Numbered from the stretch's first letter, positions 51,932 to 61,670 are shown. The stretch is DNA of 64,000 nucleotides from Stieleria magnilauensis (GCA_007753675.1 CP036432.1:2206394-2270393), one strand, 5' to 3'. The notes: generated by a model from the letters alone, not told the origin. Numbers and translations are program-made.

Positions 51932-54604
51932 ATGAAATACGCCTTCGTCTTTGCCACAGCCATCGCTGTCGCAGGCTTCACCACCGCTCCGTCTTCCGCC
52001 GCGGACGTCTCGCCCACCGCGCCATCCGATGGGAAACAAGCCCCGAAGATCGCTCCTGAAGAAGAAGCGTTCTTCGAGTCAAAGATTCGTCCGTTGCTGA
52101 TCGAGCACTGCTACGAATGCCATTCGCGCCAATCCGGCGAATCGTCCGGTGAGTTATTCGTGGACGCTGCCGACTCGCTTCGGACCGGCGGCACGTCCGG
52201 CCCCGCCCTGGTGCCCGGAGACCCGGAGGCGAGTTTGATGATCAAGGCCGTCCGGTATGACGACGCGGAGTATGAAATGCCGCCGACCGGAAAGCTCGAT
52301 GAAAGCGAAATCAAACTGTTGGAGCAATGGATTCAGATGGGGGCGCCCGACCCCCGCAATTCGATCGCCGAGCCGCCGCAAAAAACATCGCCGATGGACA
52401 TCGATCCTCGGTCCCACTGGGCCTTCAAAGCCCCCCAACGGTTTCGCGGTGACGTCGCTGTCGGCGAAGACGATTGCGACGTGATGGACGCGATCGCCAG
52501 AGCCTTGGCAGACGACGAGGGGGTTGCGCTTTCCGATCGATGCGACGACCAGACGTTGATTCGGCGTCTCTACCACGACTTGACCGGGTTGCCGCCGACG
52601 ATCACCCAGATCAATGCCTTCGTGGCCTCCAGCGACACCGACAAGCATTTCCGTTTGGTCGATCAGCTGCTCGCCTCGCCGCAGTTCGCCGAGCGATTCG
52701 CCAGGCATTGGATGGACGTTGCGCGATACGCCGACACGATCGGGTACGCTTTGGCGGGCAAGGAGCGTCGGCTCCAGGGCAGCGATCGTTATCGCGATTG
52801 GCTGATCCGGGCGTTTGCGACCGACATCCCGCTGGACCAGATGATACGTCTGCAATTGGCCGCCGATCGATTCGATCCCGCCAACAAAAACGGCGATTTG
52901 GATGCGATGGGGTTTCTGACCGTCGGCCGCCGGTTTCTCAATCGCTACGACACCATCGACGACCGGATCGACGTCATCACGCGCGGGTTGATGGGCATGA
53001 CTGTCGCCTGTGCACGCTGTCACGATCACAAGTTTGATCCGATCCCGACAACCGATTACTACTCCTTGCTCGGCATCTTGCAAAGCAGCGAGACTCCCGA
53101 AGACGCCGCCAGCCCGCTGGCCCTGGTCGACCGCGCGAAACCCGCCGACAGCCACGTGTTCCTCCGCGGTCAGCCCGGCAATCGAGGTGAAACGGCGCCA
53201 CGCCAGTATCTGACCGCGCTACGAAAACCCGACGAGCCGCGGTTCACCGATGGCAGTGGTCGGCGCGAGTTGGCCGAACGGCTTGCGTCGCACGAGAACC
53301 CGCTGGTCGCACGCGTGTTCGTCAACCGAATCTGGATGCATCTGATCGGCCGACCGATCGTTGATTCAACCAGTGACTTCGGTGTCCGCACCGAGGCGCC
53401 GCCGTTGGTCGATGTGCTGGATGAACTGGCAGCGGAGTTTGCGGAGCATTGGAGCGTCAAGCGGCTGGTTCGACGCATCGTGACGTCGCGGGTGTATGCC
53501 CAATCGGCCGAACCCGCCGATGACCGAGCGCTGCGTCTGGATCCCGAAAACCGTCTTGCGGCACGCGGGAACCGTCGGCGCCGTGATTTCGAATCCCTGC
53601 GTGATTCGGTGCTCGCGGTCAGCGGGCGACTCGATCGCACCATCGGCGGCCCGCCGGTCGAGATTCATTTGGCTTCGCCCAGCCCGCGACGAACGCTCTA
53701 CGCCATGATCGATCGCCAGAACCTGCCGTCGTTGTTCCGGACGTTCGATGTTGCCAGTCCCGACGCGCACACACCCAAGCGGTTCTTCACCACCGTGCCG
53801 CAGCAAGCGCTGTTCTTGATGAATCATCCACAAATCGGCGCGTTTGCGCGGTCGCTGGCCGAGCAAGTCGAAACGAACCGCCAGGACGCTGCGGCGCAAG
53901 TCGATCGCATGTTCGAACGCATTTTGTCGCGTCCACCGAGTGCAGGGGAGCGTGGGACGTGCGTTGCGTTTTTACGGCAGCCGGCCGGTCAGCGCGAGCA
54001 GAGATTCAATCCCCAGCTCGCCTGGCGGTATGGAACCGCGCCGGCGAACGCGGAGAGCCGCGTGACCGAGTTTCGTCCACTGGCGGTGTTCAGTGGGGCG
54101 ACGTGGCAGGACCAAGACAAGTTGCCCGCAACGAGCGAACTCGGCTACGCGTCGATCGGTGCCGAGAATGGACACCCCGGGCGCAAGCATGCCGTCGTGC
54201 GACGATGGACCGCACCGGCCAGCGGTCGCGTGACGATCAGCGGCATGGTGGGGCATCGAAACGATCAAGGTGACGGCGTCGAACTGGCGATCTGGGTCGG
54301 CGATCGTCGGCTGTGGCGAGAAAACCAGAAGAGCAACAATCGTCCGTTTCGCAACTTAAGCGCCGACGTCGCCGCTGGTGAAACCGTCGATTTTGTCGTC
54401 TCCCCGCGAGCCTCAGATAGCTTCGATTCGTTTTTCTTACGGTGTCAGGTGTCGCTCAAAAGTGATCACGGCGAATACTTCGAAGGCGATTCGAAACGCG
54501 ATTTTGCGGGGCCGATCGAACGGGGCAACGAAGAACCCCTGAGCCGTCTGGCGCAACTCGCCCAGACCTTGCTGCTGTCCAACGAGTTTGTGTTTGTGGA
54601 TTGA
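51932..54604 (+). CDS. Planctomycete cytochrome-like protein (PSCyt1, DUF1549, DUF1553)
   Basis: The 890-residue secreted protein begins with a signal peptide (MKYAFVFATAIAVAGFTTAP). The PSCyt1 domain has heme motif CYECH (Cys60-His64) and EMPPTGKL. The DUF1549 part has RLYHDLTGLPPT, FARHWMDVARYADT and a second CARCH (Cys360-His364, in CARCHDHKFDP). The DUF1553 part has NRIWMHLIGRPIV and QALFLMNHP. A beta-rich insert of about 140 residues (HAVVRRWTAPASGRVTISG ...) precedes the usual end LAQTLLLSNEFVFVD. The frequent DUF1501 partner gene is absent. The role is unknown. Confidence 0.9.
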   Translation: MKYAFVFATAIAVAGFTTAPSSAADVSPTAPSDGKQAPKIAPEEEAFFESKIRPLLIEHCYECHSRQSGESSGELFVDAADSLRTGGTSGPALVPGDPEASLMIKAVRYDDAEYEMPPTGKLDESEIKLLEQWIQMGAPDPRNSIAEPPQKTSPMDIDPRSHWAFKAPQRFRGDVAVGEDDCDVMDAIARALADDEGVALSDRCDDQTLIRRLYHDLTGLPPTITQINAFVASSDTDKHFRLVDQLLASPQFAERFARHWMDVARYADTIGYALAGKERRLQGSDRYRDWLIRAFATDIPLDQMIRLQLAADRFDPANKNGDLDAMGFLTVGRRFLNRYDTIDDRIDVITRGLMGMTVACARCHDHKFDPIPTTDYYSLLGILQSSETPEDAASPLALVDRAKPADSHVFLRGQPGNRGETAPRQYLTALRKPDEPRFTDGSGRRELAERLASHENPLVARVFVNRIWMHLIGRPIVDSTSDFGVRTEAPPLVDVLDELAAEFAEHWSVKRLVRRIVTSRVYAQSAEPADDRALRLDPENRLAARGNRRRRDFESLRDSVLAVSGRLDRTIGGPPVEIHLASPSPRRTLYAMIDRQNLPSLFRTFDVASPDAHTPKRFFTTVPQQALFLMNHPQIGAFARSLAEQVETNRQDAAAQVDRMFERILSRPPSAGERGTCVAFLRQPAGQREQRFNPQLAWRYGTAPANAESRVTEFRPLAVFSGATWQDQDKLPATSELGYASIGAENGHPGRKHAVVRRWTAPASGRVTISGMVGHRNDQGDGVELAIWVGDRRLWRENQKSNNRPFRNLSADVAAGETVDFVVSPRASDSFDSFFLRCQVSLKSDHGEYFEGDSKRDFAGPIERGNEEPLSRLAQLAQTLLLSNEFVFVD

Positions 54605-54822
54605 CGGAGCTACCGATCTCGCGGGTGATCGCGAACACGAATCGGCTGATTTCAATCGCGGCATCTGCCGTCTGGTGACAACGAGCCACAGGCGTAGAGG
54701 AGCAATGTCGTCATGACGACACGCCCCGCGGACTGACCTTTCCCTCTGCCATCGACTCTTCGTAGACTGCGGCTTTCATGGACGAAAGTGCCAAGGTGAT
54801 ACGAACCACAGAGGGAAGTGAG

Positions 54823-55107
54823 ATGTTTCGGACGCTTGTGATTCTGGGAGTTTTGGCTGTTTGCGCCTTCATGGCCGGATGGTTCACGATCCAACGTGAT
54901 GAAAACGAGACGACCATCCGATTCAATCGAGAAGAAATTCGCGAAGATGCCTCCAATGCGATCGCCAAAGGCCGTGAGCTGCTCGATCGCGCCGAGGACC
55001 TACCGGAAACCGAAGAGTTGATTCCTCAACAGGCGACTCGCCCGATGACACCGCCTTGGGAACAACCCTACCTGGACGACGCATCGGCTGCGCCGCGGCA
55101 GTATTAA
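54823..55107 (+). CDS. Small single-pass membrane protein
   Basis: The 94-residue protein has one membrane helix (LVILGVLAVCAFMAGWF) followed by a polar, acidic region with a helical segment (REDASNAIAKGRELLDRAEDL). I chose the ATG at 54823, because GAGGGAAGTGAG lies directly upstream. The frame is open to 54778. The C-terminus is Pro-rich. The family is not recognised; a small stress or envelope protein is possible. Confidence 0.72.
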   Translation: MFRTLVILGVLAVCAFMAGWFTIQRDENETTIRFNREEIREDASNAIAKGRELLDRAEDLPETEELIPQQATRPMTPPWEQPYLDDASAAPRQY

Positions 55108-55450
55108 TGCTTCGGCCCTAAGATTCCATCTTGACGAAGCATTCCAGCTCGTTCACCGGACCAACGTTCGGAACCAATCCCACCGATGGCAGCGCGCACC
55201 CACGGATTTTTTTCCCGCTGTCATCCGCGGGTTCGCGCCGCCATCCGCGGGCCAAGTCATCGTATCATCGTTCCGCAAGTTACAGCCTGCCCCGTTTTCC
55301 GCTCCAAGTTCCGAGTCGTCGATCTTGTGAGAGAACCGGGTAGCTGACAGCGCTCCCGTGGCGGGCGGATTGGGATACAATCTCAACCTTGTGGATTCCA
55401 TTTTGCGGACTCCAACGTTTTGAGATTGATGTTGAGCAGGAGTGTCGATC
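55108..55450. other. Non-coding spacer
   Basis: About 340 bp. A TACAAT box is at 55376-55381, but no -35 element with normal spacing is seen. AGGAG at 55438-55442 is the Shine-Dalgarno site of the next gene. Otherwise I see nothing in it. Confidence 0.5.
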
Positions 55451-56098
55451 GTGACGAAAGATCCCTTCGCGGTGCCCGATGACGAAGCCAATCCGTTTGC
55501 GATTCAGCGGCCGGTTGCCGCGGACGCCGCGCTCAATCCCTACGCTCCCACGTCGCACGTGTCCGAGACCGAAGGGTTAGAGTCGGATGTGGAATCGTAT
55601 CGGCGGCGTTACCTCAACCACGAGGCGTCGATCAAATCGGTCGGGATCCTGTATCTGATCCCCGGCGTGCTGCTGCTGGTCTTTTTCGTCGCAATGGCAG
55701 GAATGGCGGCGGTTTCGCTGCTGGTCGACGGCAATGGGATGCAAGGCATGGGGTTGGTCGAGGCGGCGTTGGTGGTCGGGCTGTACGGTGGTCTAGGGGC
55801 GGTGCAGATCTATACCGGCCTGGGACTGCGACGATTCAAGATCGCCGCGCGCCGATTGGCGACGGTGTTCAGCACTATCGGACTGCTCATGTTTCCGATC
55901 GGCACATTGATCAACGGTTACATCCTGTACCTGCTGCAAAGCCAGAAAGGGAAAGTCGTCTTTTCCGAATCGTATCAGGACGCGATCCGTCGCACACCGC
56001 ACATCAAGTACCAGACGTCATTGATCGTCAAAGTCTTGGTCGTGATCTTGATCGCGGTGATGACCCTGGGGATCGTCGCGATGTTTCTCGGCACCTAG
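55451..56098 (+). CDS. Multi-pass membrane protein of unknown function
   Basis: The 215-residue protein has a soluble N-terminus (about 60 residues, with NPYAPTS-like motif) and four hydrophobic segments (ILYLIPGVLLLVFFVAMAGM, GLVEAALVVGLYGGLGAV, VFSTIGLLMFPIGTLINGYI, SLIVKVLVVILIAVMTLGIVAMF). The start is a GTG at 55451, 8 bases after AGGAG. The NPY-P motif followed by helices recalls planctomycete DUF-type membrane proteins. Its TAG stop lies in the CTAG end of family A copy A5. Confidence 0.75.
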   Translation: MTKDPFAVPDDEANPFAIQRPVAADAALNPYAPTSHVSETEGLESDVESYRRRYLNHEASIKSVGILYLIPGVLLLVFFVAMAGMAAVSLLVDGNGMQGMGLVEAALVVGLYGGLGAVQIYTGLGLRRFKIAARRLATVFSTIGLLMFPIGTLINGYILYLLQSQKGKVVFSESYQDAIRRTPHIKYQTSLIVKVLVVILIAVMTLGIVAMFLGT

Positions 56099-56227
56099 TC
56101 GTCTATCGCAGCTCAATCTTCGGGTAGTGGACGAGGCGACGAGTCCTCTGTAGTCGGCATAGTGGCAAGGACTCGTCGCCTCGTCCACTACCGCCGAGCC
56201 GGAAACCAAGGTGCGGCGGGATTTTAC
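56095..56227. repeat. Family A palindromic repeat, copy A5
   Basis: The 68-bp core is at 56124-56191. The 29-bp flank on the left begins with CTAG at 56095-56098, which contains the TAG stop of the membrane protein gene. The loop is reversed relative to A1. Right of the core, CACCTTGGTTTCCGG (other strand) is a diverged form of the 36-bp flank; its outer end lacks CTAG. Confidence 0.85.
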
Positions 56228-56347
56228 GGGCGGCGAGACTGGAGCCGCGACTTCGAGTAGACCATGATCATTTTGAGGGTGCAGGAGAGGAGTACCGCGA
56301 TCATTGGATCAATTTCCTGGAAAGGCGAGCGAATGGGGGAGGGAAAA

Positions 56348-56399
56348 AGGTCCGCTCATTCTCGTCAGGAGGAGGGAACCTGTGAGAATGAGCGGACCT
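56348..56399. terminator. Long perfect hairpin between convergent genes
   Basis: AGGTCCGCTCATTCTC (56348-56363) and GAGAATGAGCGGACCT (56384-56399) form a perfect 16-bp stem. A 20-base loop contains a further CAGG/CCTG pairing. It lies between convergent genes at 55451-56098 and 56494-59091. A bidirectional terminator is likely, but there is no T-run. It is not like the other repeat families in the window. Confidence 0.55.
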
Positions 56400-56493
56400 G
56401 GCAGTTGGAGTCCGAATCAAAGTGCCTGCCGGCAGGATGGAGAAGACCGGCTTGATTCGTCGTGTTTACCGAAAGCGTTCTTGAAGACTTCGT

Positions 56494-59091
56494 TTATCGC
56501 CGATTCGAGTCGTCCTGAGTTCCACGATGAAGGGCAACCTCAGTCACGTCGTTTAGGTGATCAGAAAGATCATCTAGAACACTTTGGGCCACGCCGACCC
56601 ACTGCCTGAACATGGCGTCTGCCTGGGCGAGCTGTTCTGGCGTGAAGGGCTTCGCCTTGCCCTCCGCCGGTAACTGCTCAGCGGCCTCGGCTCGCGCCAA
56701 CAATTTAGCTCCACTACCCGGGATCGGTTTCGCGGGTTGTGCGTTCGCCGGCCATACCAGGGCCAGTTCGCTTGCCACCCGCGTTGCCACTCGGTCACCG
56801 CCCACCACCAGCGATGCCAATCGTTTCCCGACCCGGTTGGGGCGGAGCCATTGGTCAGTCACGTTTGCGTCTTCCATCGCAACACTGACCTGCCACATCA
56901 CATCTTCCAACAAACAATCCGGAGACCCGACATATCCGGGCACCTCCTCCACGATTTCCTCACCTTGGGGAAGAGAGGGATTCGCGGCAACCAACTCCAT
57001 CGACTCAGCCGGTGGCTCGGGCTGGTCAACGTCTGAGACCACTTCCTCTTGCATCGGCTCGGCGTCCGCGGGTGCTTCCTCCGCGGCATCGGCGACGAGC
57101 GTTTCCACTTCCACCGTGGGCTCGGGCTGCTCAACTTCGGCGACCACTTCCTCTTGCATCGGTTCGGCGTCCGCGGGTGCTTCCACCGCGGCGTCGGCGA
57201 CGAGCGTTTCCACTTCCACCGTGGGCTCGGGCTGCTCAACTTCGGCGACCACTTCCTCTTGCATCGGTTCGGCGTCCGCGGGTGCTTCCTCCGAAGCGTC
57301 GGCGACGAGCGTTTCCACTTCCACCGTGGGCTCGGGCTGCTCAACTTCGGCGACCACTTCCTCTTGCATCGGTTCGGCGTCCGCGGGTGCTTCCTCCGAA
57401 GTGTCGGCGACGAGCGTTTCTACTTCCACCTCGGGCTCGGGCTGCTCAACTTCGGCGACCATTTCCTCTTGCATCGGTTCAGCGTCCGCAGGTGCTTCCT
57501 CCGCGGCATCGGCGACGAGCGTTTCTACTTCCACCGGTGGCTCGGGCTGCTCAACTTCGGCGACCATTTCCTCTTGCATCGGTTCGGCGTCCGCGGGTGC
57601 TTCCACCGCGGCGTCGGCGACGAGCGTTTCTACTTCCACCGTGGGCTCGGGCTGCTCAACTTCCGCAACCACTTCCCCTTGCATCGGCTCGGCGTCAGCA
57701 GGTGCTTCCTCCGCGGCATCGGCGACGAGCGTTTCCACTTCCACCGTGGGCTCGGGCTGCTCAACTTTCGCAACCACTTCCTCTTGCATCGGCTCGGCGT
57801 CCGCGGGTGCTTCCTCCACGGAGTCGGCGACGAGCGTTTCTACTTCCACTGCGGGTTCGGGCTGCTCAACTTCGGCGACCGCTTCCTCTTGCATCGGCTC
57901 GGCGTCCGCGGGTGCTTCCTCCGCGGCGTCGGCGACGAGCGTTTCCACTTCCACCGCGGGCTCGGGCTGCTCAACTTCGGCGACCACTTCCTCTTGCATT
58001 GGTTCGGCGTCCGCGGGTGCTTTCTCTGCGGCATCGGCCACGAGCGTTTCCACTTCCACCGTGGGCTCGGGCTGCTCAACTTCGGCGACCGCGACTTCTT
58101 CGGCTACAAGTGCGACGGGCTCGGTCGAGGAGATCGTCTTTTGTGCCAGCGGACTCCAACCAGGCTTTCGCATCAGATCCAGTGAGTGGATGCAGAAGGG
58201 TTGCAGCGAGGGCGAGTACAGCCCATCGGTCCAAACGACTTGGCGATCTTGGGGCTTGTCCGCCGCCGGCGTGTCCTCGGAATCGTTGGCATCGACGTCG
58301 CTGGCTTGCGATGCTGCGGCTAAATCTTCGGCGGCCAAGTCATACGGCTGATACGCTTCTTCGATGGTCGCAATGACGGCGGAGCTTCCGATCAAGGGCC
58401 GGGCGACGGTCACCGACAGGGCGGGTTTACTGTCCTGCACCGCAACCGATTCATTCGCCGGGCCGGCGACCTCGCCATCGAAATCGACGACGGGGATGAA
58501 CCCGTTGAAGTCTCCGTTACCGAGGCCCGCAACGAAGGCTTTCCCGTTGTCAAACCATGCTTGAAAGGCTTTGATTTCTTGCGGTGTATGACTGCCATCG
58601 GGACCGATCATGGCGAAGGGCTCGGTCCACTGGCTGAGCGGGATGGGGTTTCCCGCCGACGCCGCTGCCGCGATCGTCGCGAGCGTCGAATTGAACTGGC
58701 TGGATGTCCGCGAGGCGTTGGATTTGGCGAGATCGGACGTTTCGGGTTCGATGTTTTTCGGAGCGTCGGACGGCTTGCTTTCAGCCGGCGGCAGGATGCC
58801 TGCCAGCCAGGTGTCAAAGTTGCACGTGTCGATCGTTAATTGGTCTTCCGCGGAGACCGTCAAGAATTGGGGTGTGGTTGCCTGGGAGGCGAGCTTGCCA
58901 ATCGCAACCGATTCTTGGCTGAAGGAGCTTTGCGAGAGGTCTTCGACCCAGCCTCGCAAGTCGCTGCTGTCGTGGGTGTCCTCGGCGACCGAGGTCTGTG
59001 AGGTTTCGAGAAAGCCTGCGGTGGTGGCTGTGACTAAACAGAGCAGCGCATATCGGCGAAGCCGTTTTCGTAGCGATCGAGAGATTGTCAT
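56494..59091 (-). CDS. Secreted repeat protein with ten 35-residue units
   Basis: The 865-residue protein starts at the ATG at 59091, with GGAG about 10 bases upstream and a signal-like start (SLRKRLRRYALLCLVTATTAG). Residues to about 330 form a globular part. Ten units of 35 residues follow (coding 57035-58090), each like EVETLVADAAEEAPADAE; they are acidic and probably extended. The C-terminus (about 700-865) returns to globular sequence with ELALVWPANAQPAKPIPG and LAQADAMFRQWVGVAQSVLDDL. The frame is open to 59184. The family is unknown. The repeats resemble spacer or surface stalk regions. Confidence 0.83.
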   Translation of the reverse strand: MTISRSLRKRLRRYALLCLVTATTAGFLETSQTSVAEDTHDSSDLRGWVEDLSQSSFSQESVAIGKLASQATTPQFLTVSAEDQLTIDTCNFDTWLAGILPPAESKPSDAPKNIEPETSDLAKSNASRTSSQFNSTLATIAAAASAGNPIPLSQWTEPFAMIGPDGSHTPQEIKAFQAWFDNGKAFVAGLGNGDFNGFIPVVDFDGEVAGPANESVAVQDSKPALSVTVARPLIGSSAVIATIEEAYQPYDLAAEDLAAASQASDVDANDSEDTPAADKPQDRQVVWTDGLYSPSLQPFCIHSLDLMRKPGWSPLAQKTISSTEPVALVAEEVAVAEVEQPEPTVEVETLVADAAEKAPADAEPMQEEVVAEVEQPEPAVEVETLVADAAEEAPADAEPMQEEAVAEVEQPEPAVEVETLVADSVEEAPADAEPMQEEVVAKVEQPEPTVEVETLVADAAEEAPADAEPMQGEVVAEVEQPEPTVEVETLVADAAVEAPADAEPMQEEMVAEVEQPEPPVEVETLVADAAEEAPADAEPMQEEMVAEVEQPEPEVEVETLVADTSEEAPADAEPMQEEVVAEVEQPEPTVEVETLVADASEEAPADAEPMQEEVVAEVEQPEPTVEVETLVADAAVEAPADAEPMQEEVVAEVEQPEPTVEVETLVADAAEEAPADAEPMQEEVVSDVDQPEPPAESMELVAANPSLPQGEEIVEEVPGYVGSPDCLLEDVMWQVSVAMEDANVTDQWLRPNRVGKRLASLVVGGDRVATRVASELALVWPANAQPAKPIPGSGAKLLARAEAAEQLPAEGKAKPFTPEQLAQADAMFRQWVGVAQSVLDDLSDHLNDVTEVALHRGTQDDSNRR
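57035..58090 (-). repeat. Ten 105-bp coding repeats
   Basis: A unit with CTCTTGCATCGG (Met-Gln-Glu) and GAGCGTTTC (Glu-Thr-Leu) recurs every 105 bp, ten times, inside the secreted repeat protein gene. Units differ mainly in the codon after PEP (Thr, Ala, Pro or Glu) and in the AAEEA segment. The high nucleotide identity suggests recent duplication or gene conversion. Confidence 0.92.
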
Positions 59092-59933
59092 CGTGACTTG
59101 CTCCTTCCATAAGAAGGACTCCATCCGTACTGGATTGGGAATTCCAATGGCGAACCGCGGGGGAACGTTCAAGTGTGGGGGCATGCACTAGTCGCGTCTG
59201 GAAGAGACGCGTTCCATCCCTACTGCATTGCCATCCTTCGGGTGAAGGATACTGACCGAATCGCGATCGCGTTTAACTGGGAGTCCTTTCCTGAATGAAA
59301 CGGGGTGTGGTTGGGCGGGAAGTGGTTCGCGGTGAACCGTGTTCATGAGGCCTGCCGAAGCAGGAGTCGTCCGAGTCAGCGACGGGGAAGCATTGCCGCT
59401 TGGCGACATAAGCCACTATCGGGAACTTTGCGTTCTGGGTCCCCTGTTGTGACTGGTAAAAGATTGAGATTCACGTGACCGCATCCGGTTGTGCCGGTGG
59501 AACGCGATGGACGGAAAACGAGGGGGAGGCGTCTTAGGTTTCAGGTTTCAGGTTTCAGGTTTTTGACTTCGAAGGGGACAGTGCGTATCGTTGACTTGCC
59601 GCCTTGAAGTGCGGCTAAAGGAATCTGAGGCCATGGCAGCGACTGAGTTGCTTTCTGCGTAGGGAACGCACGATGGGCCGCGACAAAATCGAGATCAATC
59701 GGATGATTTCTTTTCGTCGCAACTTGACCGACCGGCTTAAACCGAACGCTTCGTGTTAATGCGTAGCGATCGCAACGCCTGACCCGGTTACCCATCAGAC
59801 GGTTTTTTGACCGGGCATCTTTTGTGTCCTATATTCGCGTGGCCGCCCGCTGTGGGTGTCTGACGCGGCCGTTTGACAGATCGCCCCCTCCCGGCGTCCC
59901 TGTCGTCCTTCCCTCCCCTCCTGAAGACACCCC
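59092..59933. other. Divergent non-coding region
   Basis: About 840 bp between the repeat protein gene and the S41 protease gene. It holds a hairpin CGCGTCT-GGAAG-AGACGCG at 59193-59211 (in the leader of the leftward gene) and a 7-bp tandem (AGGTTTC four times, last unit changed) at 59536-59563. Frames at 59188-59409 and 59541-59795 leftward have no convincing protein features. No promoter pair is clear. It could contain an unseen small RNA. Confidence 0.5.
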
Positions 59934-61670
59934 ATGGGCCGAATCGGTATGCCAATCAATGCACGGGTTTTTCAGTCGCGACCGGTCTGTCGACCATCAA
60001 GCACAGCCGGCAAGTGGACATCGTCGATGACACTGCTCTGCCTGTTTGCCCTGATGTTCCAAGGCGGGCTGACGGCGACGGCACAGCAGCCATTGGCCGC
60101 CGAGCCTGCGGCCGAAGCCATCGAGCAAGATGGTCTCAGTCGAACGATCGCCCGCGGCGCGTCGTTGGAGCGGGAACGACGATGGATTGAAGCGGTCCGC
60201 CACTACGAGCAGGCGTCGCGTGAGTTCCCCGATTCGCGGCATCTCTATCAACGGTTGGTGATCAGCCGATTGCACTACGACGTCAATCGCCGCTATGCGG
60301 ACAAGAGTTTCGTCGCTTCGGCCCATTCGATGAGTGTCTCGCAAGCCCTGGATCTGTATTCCGAAGTCTTGGCGAACTTGGACACGCACTACGTTGAATC
60401 GGTCGATTGGTCGCGGATCCTGTTGCATGGAACCGCGGCTCTGGAGATCGCGTTGACCGAAGACCGATTTGTTCAAGACGCCTTGCCGGGCAAAGACCTG
60501 GGCATGCTGCATGAGTTTCAGCAAACGATCCATCGCCGGATCGCCGATCGGCCGTCGGCAAACCGATTCGATCTGCGAGCGACCGTGGCCTATGTGGCGG
60601 AACTCGCCCGCCAGGACATCGGGATCAACCCGACGACCGTCGTGCTGGAATACGTCAGCGGTGCCATCTCGACGCTGGACCCTTACACACGGTTGCTGTC
60701 CGGCGACCAGTTGGACGACATGTTCTCCAACATCGAAGGCAACTTTGTCGGATTGGGCATCGAGTTGGAAACGGATGAAAACTCGCTAAAAATCCTGTCG
60801 GTGATTCCGGGCGGCCCGGCCGAAGAAGCGGGGCTGCAACCGGGCGAGCGGATCGTTCGGGTCGAACAAGCTGAAACGCATCTTTCGGATCCCGAGATCG
60901 CCGCCGACCTGCTGCGAGGTCCGGAACACACCTACGTTTCGATCACGTTGCAAAATCAGCAAGGCGAACGCCGCGATCTGAGAATCCAGCGGCGTCGCGT
61001 CGAAGTCCCCTGTGTGGAAAATGTCCACATCGTCGACCCCGCCACCCGGATCGGCTATCTGCGTCTGACCAATTTCCAAAAGACGACCACACGAGACATC
61101 GAACGTGCACTTTGGAGTTTGCATCGCCAAGGCATGCGAGCGTTGGTGCTGGACGTCCGCGGCAACCCCGGCGGTCTGCTATCGGCCGCGGTCGAAGTCG
61201 CCGATCGATTCCTGAGCAACGGACGCATCGTGACCACCCGCGGACGCAACTCACGCGAAAACTTTGACTACGTCGCACACCGGCCCAACACCTGGGATGT
61301 TCCCCTGGCCGTCTTGATCGATTCCGACAGTGCCAGCGCCAGCGAGATTTTTGCCGGAGCGATCTCGGACAGCCGACGTGGGATCCTGATCGGCGAGCGG
61401 AGCTACGGCAAGGGCAGCGTCCAAGGCATCTTCAGAATGCAAACCGCGAAATTCGGACTGTGCCTGACGACCGCAAAGTTCTATTCGCCCAAGGGGACCG
61501 CGATCAGCCAAAACGGTGTGACGCCCGATGTGAAGGTCGAGTCTCCGTACATCGCGGCACGTCCCAACGATCGCGGGCAAGTGACGCTGGACCACGAAGA
61601 CCTGGTGCTTCAAGAAGCCATCGAAAAGCTGTCCTCGGGCAACAACCTGATCAGCCAGCGGACTCCCTAA
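59934..61670 (+). CDS. S41 C-terminal processing peptidase with PDZ domain
   Basis: The 578-residue protease would act in the periplasm or envelope. A signal-like segment (MTLLCLFALMFQGGLTATAQ) lies at residues 32-51, so the true start may be ATG 60027, with ATG 59934 or 59949 giving a longer N-terminus. A TPR-like N-terminal region follows. The PDZ domain is at about 245-330 (IEGNFVGLGIELE, GGPAEEAGLQPGERI). The catalytic domain has VLDVRGNPGGLL, the Ser motif DSDSASASEIF (about 463-473) and the Lys motif SYGKGSVQG. It ends near a family E hairpin. The target is unknown. Confidence 0.9.
   Translation: MGRIGMPINARVFQSRPVCRPSSTAGKWTSSMTLLCLFALMFQGGLTATAQQPLAAEPAAEAIEQDGLSRTIARGASLERERRWIEAVRHYEQASREFPDSRHLYQRLVISRLHYDVNRRYADKSFVASAHSMSVSQALDLYSEVLANLDTHYVESVDWSRILLHGTAALEIALTEDRFVQDALPGKDLGMLHEFQQTIHRRIADRPSANRFDLRATVAYVAELARQDIGINPTTVVLEYVSGAISTLDPYTRLLSGDQLDDMFSNIEGNFVGLGIELETDENSLKILSVIPGGPAEEAGLQPGERIVRVEQAETHLSDPEIAADLLRGPEHTYVSITLQNQQGERRDLRIQRRRVEVPCVENVHIVDPATRIGYLRLTNFQKTTTRDIERALWSLHRQGMRALVLDVRGNPGGLLSAAVEVADRFLSNGRIVTTRGRNSRENFDYVAHRPNTWDVPLAVLIDSDSASASEIFAGAISDSRRGILIGERSYGKGSVQGIFRMQTAKFGLCLTTAKFYSPKGTAISQNGVTPDVKVESPYIAARPNDRGQVTLDHEDLVLQEAIEKLSSGNNLISQRTP

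Noticed and set aside
57012-58376. Rightward frames opposite the repeat protein
   Set aside because: They exist because the 105-bp repeat keeps all frames open; the leftward frame has the signal peptide and Shine-Dalgarno.
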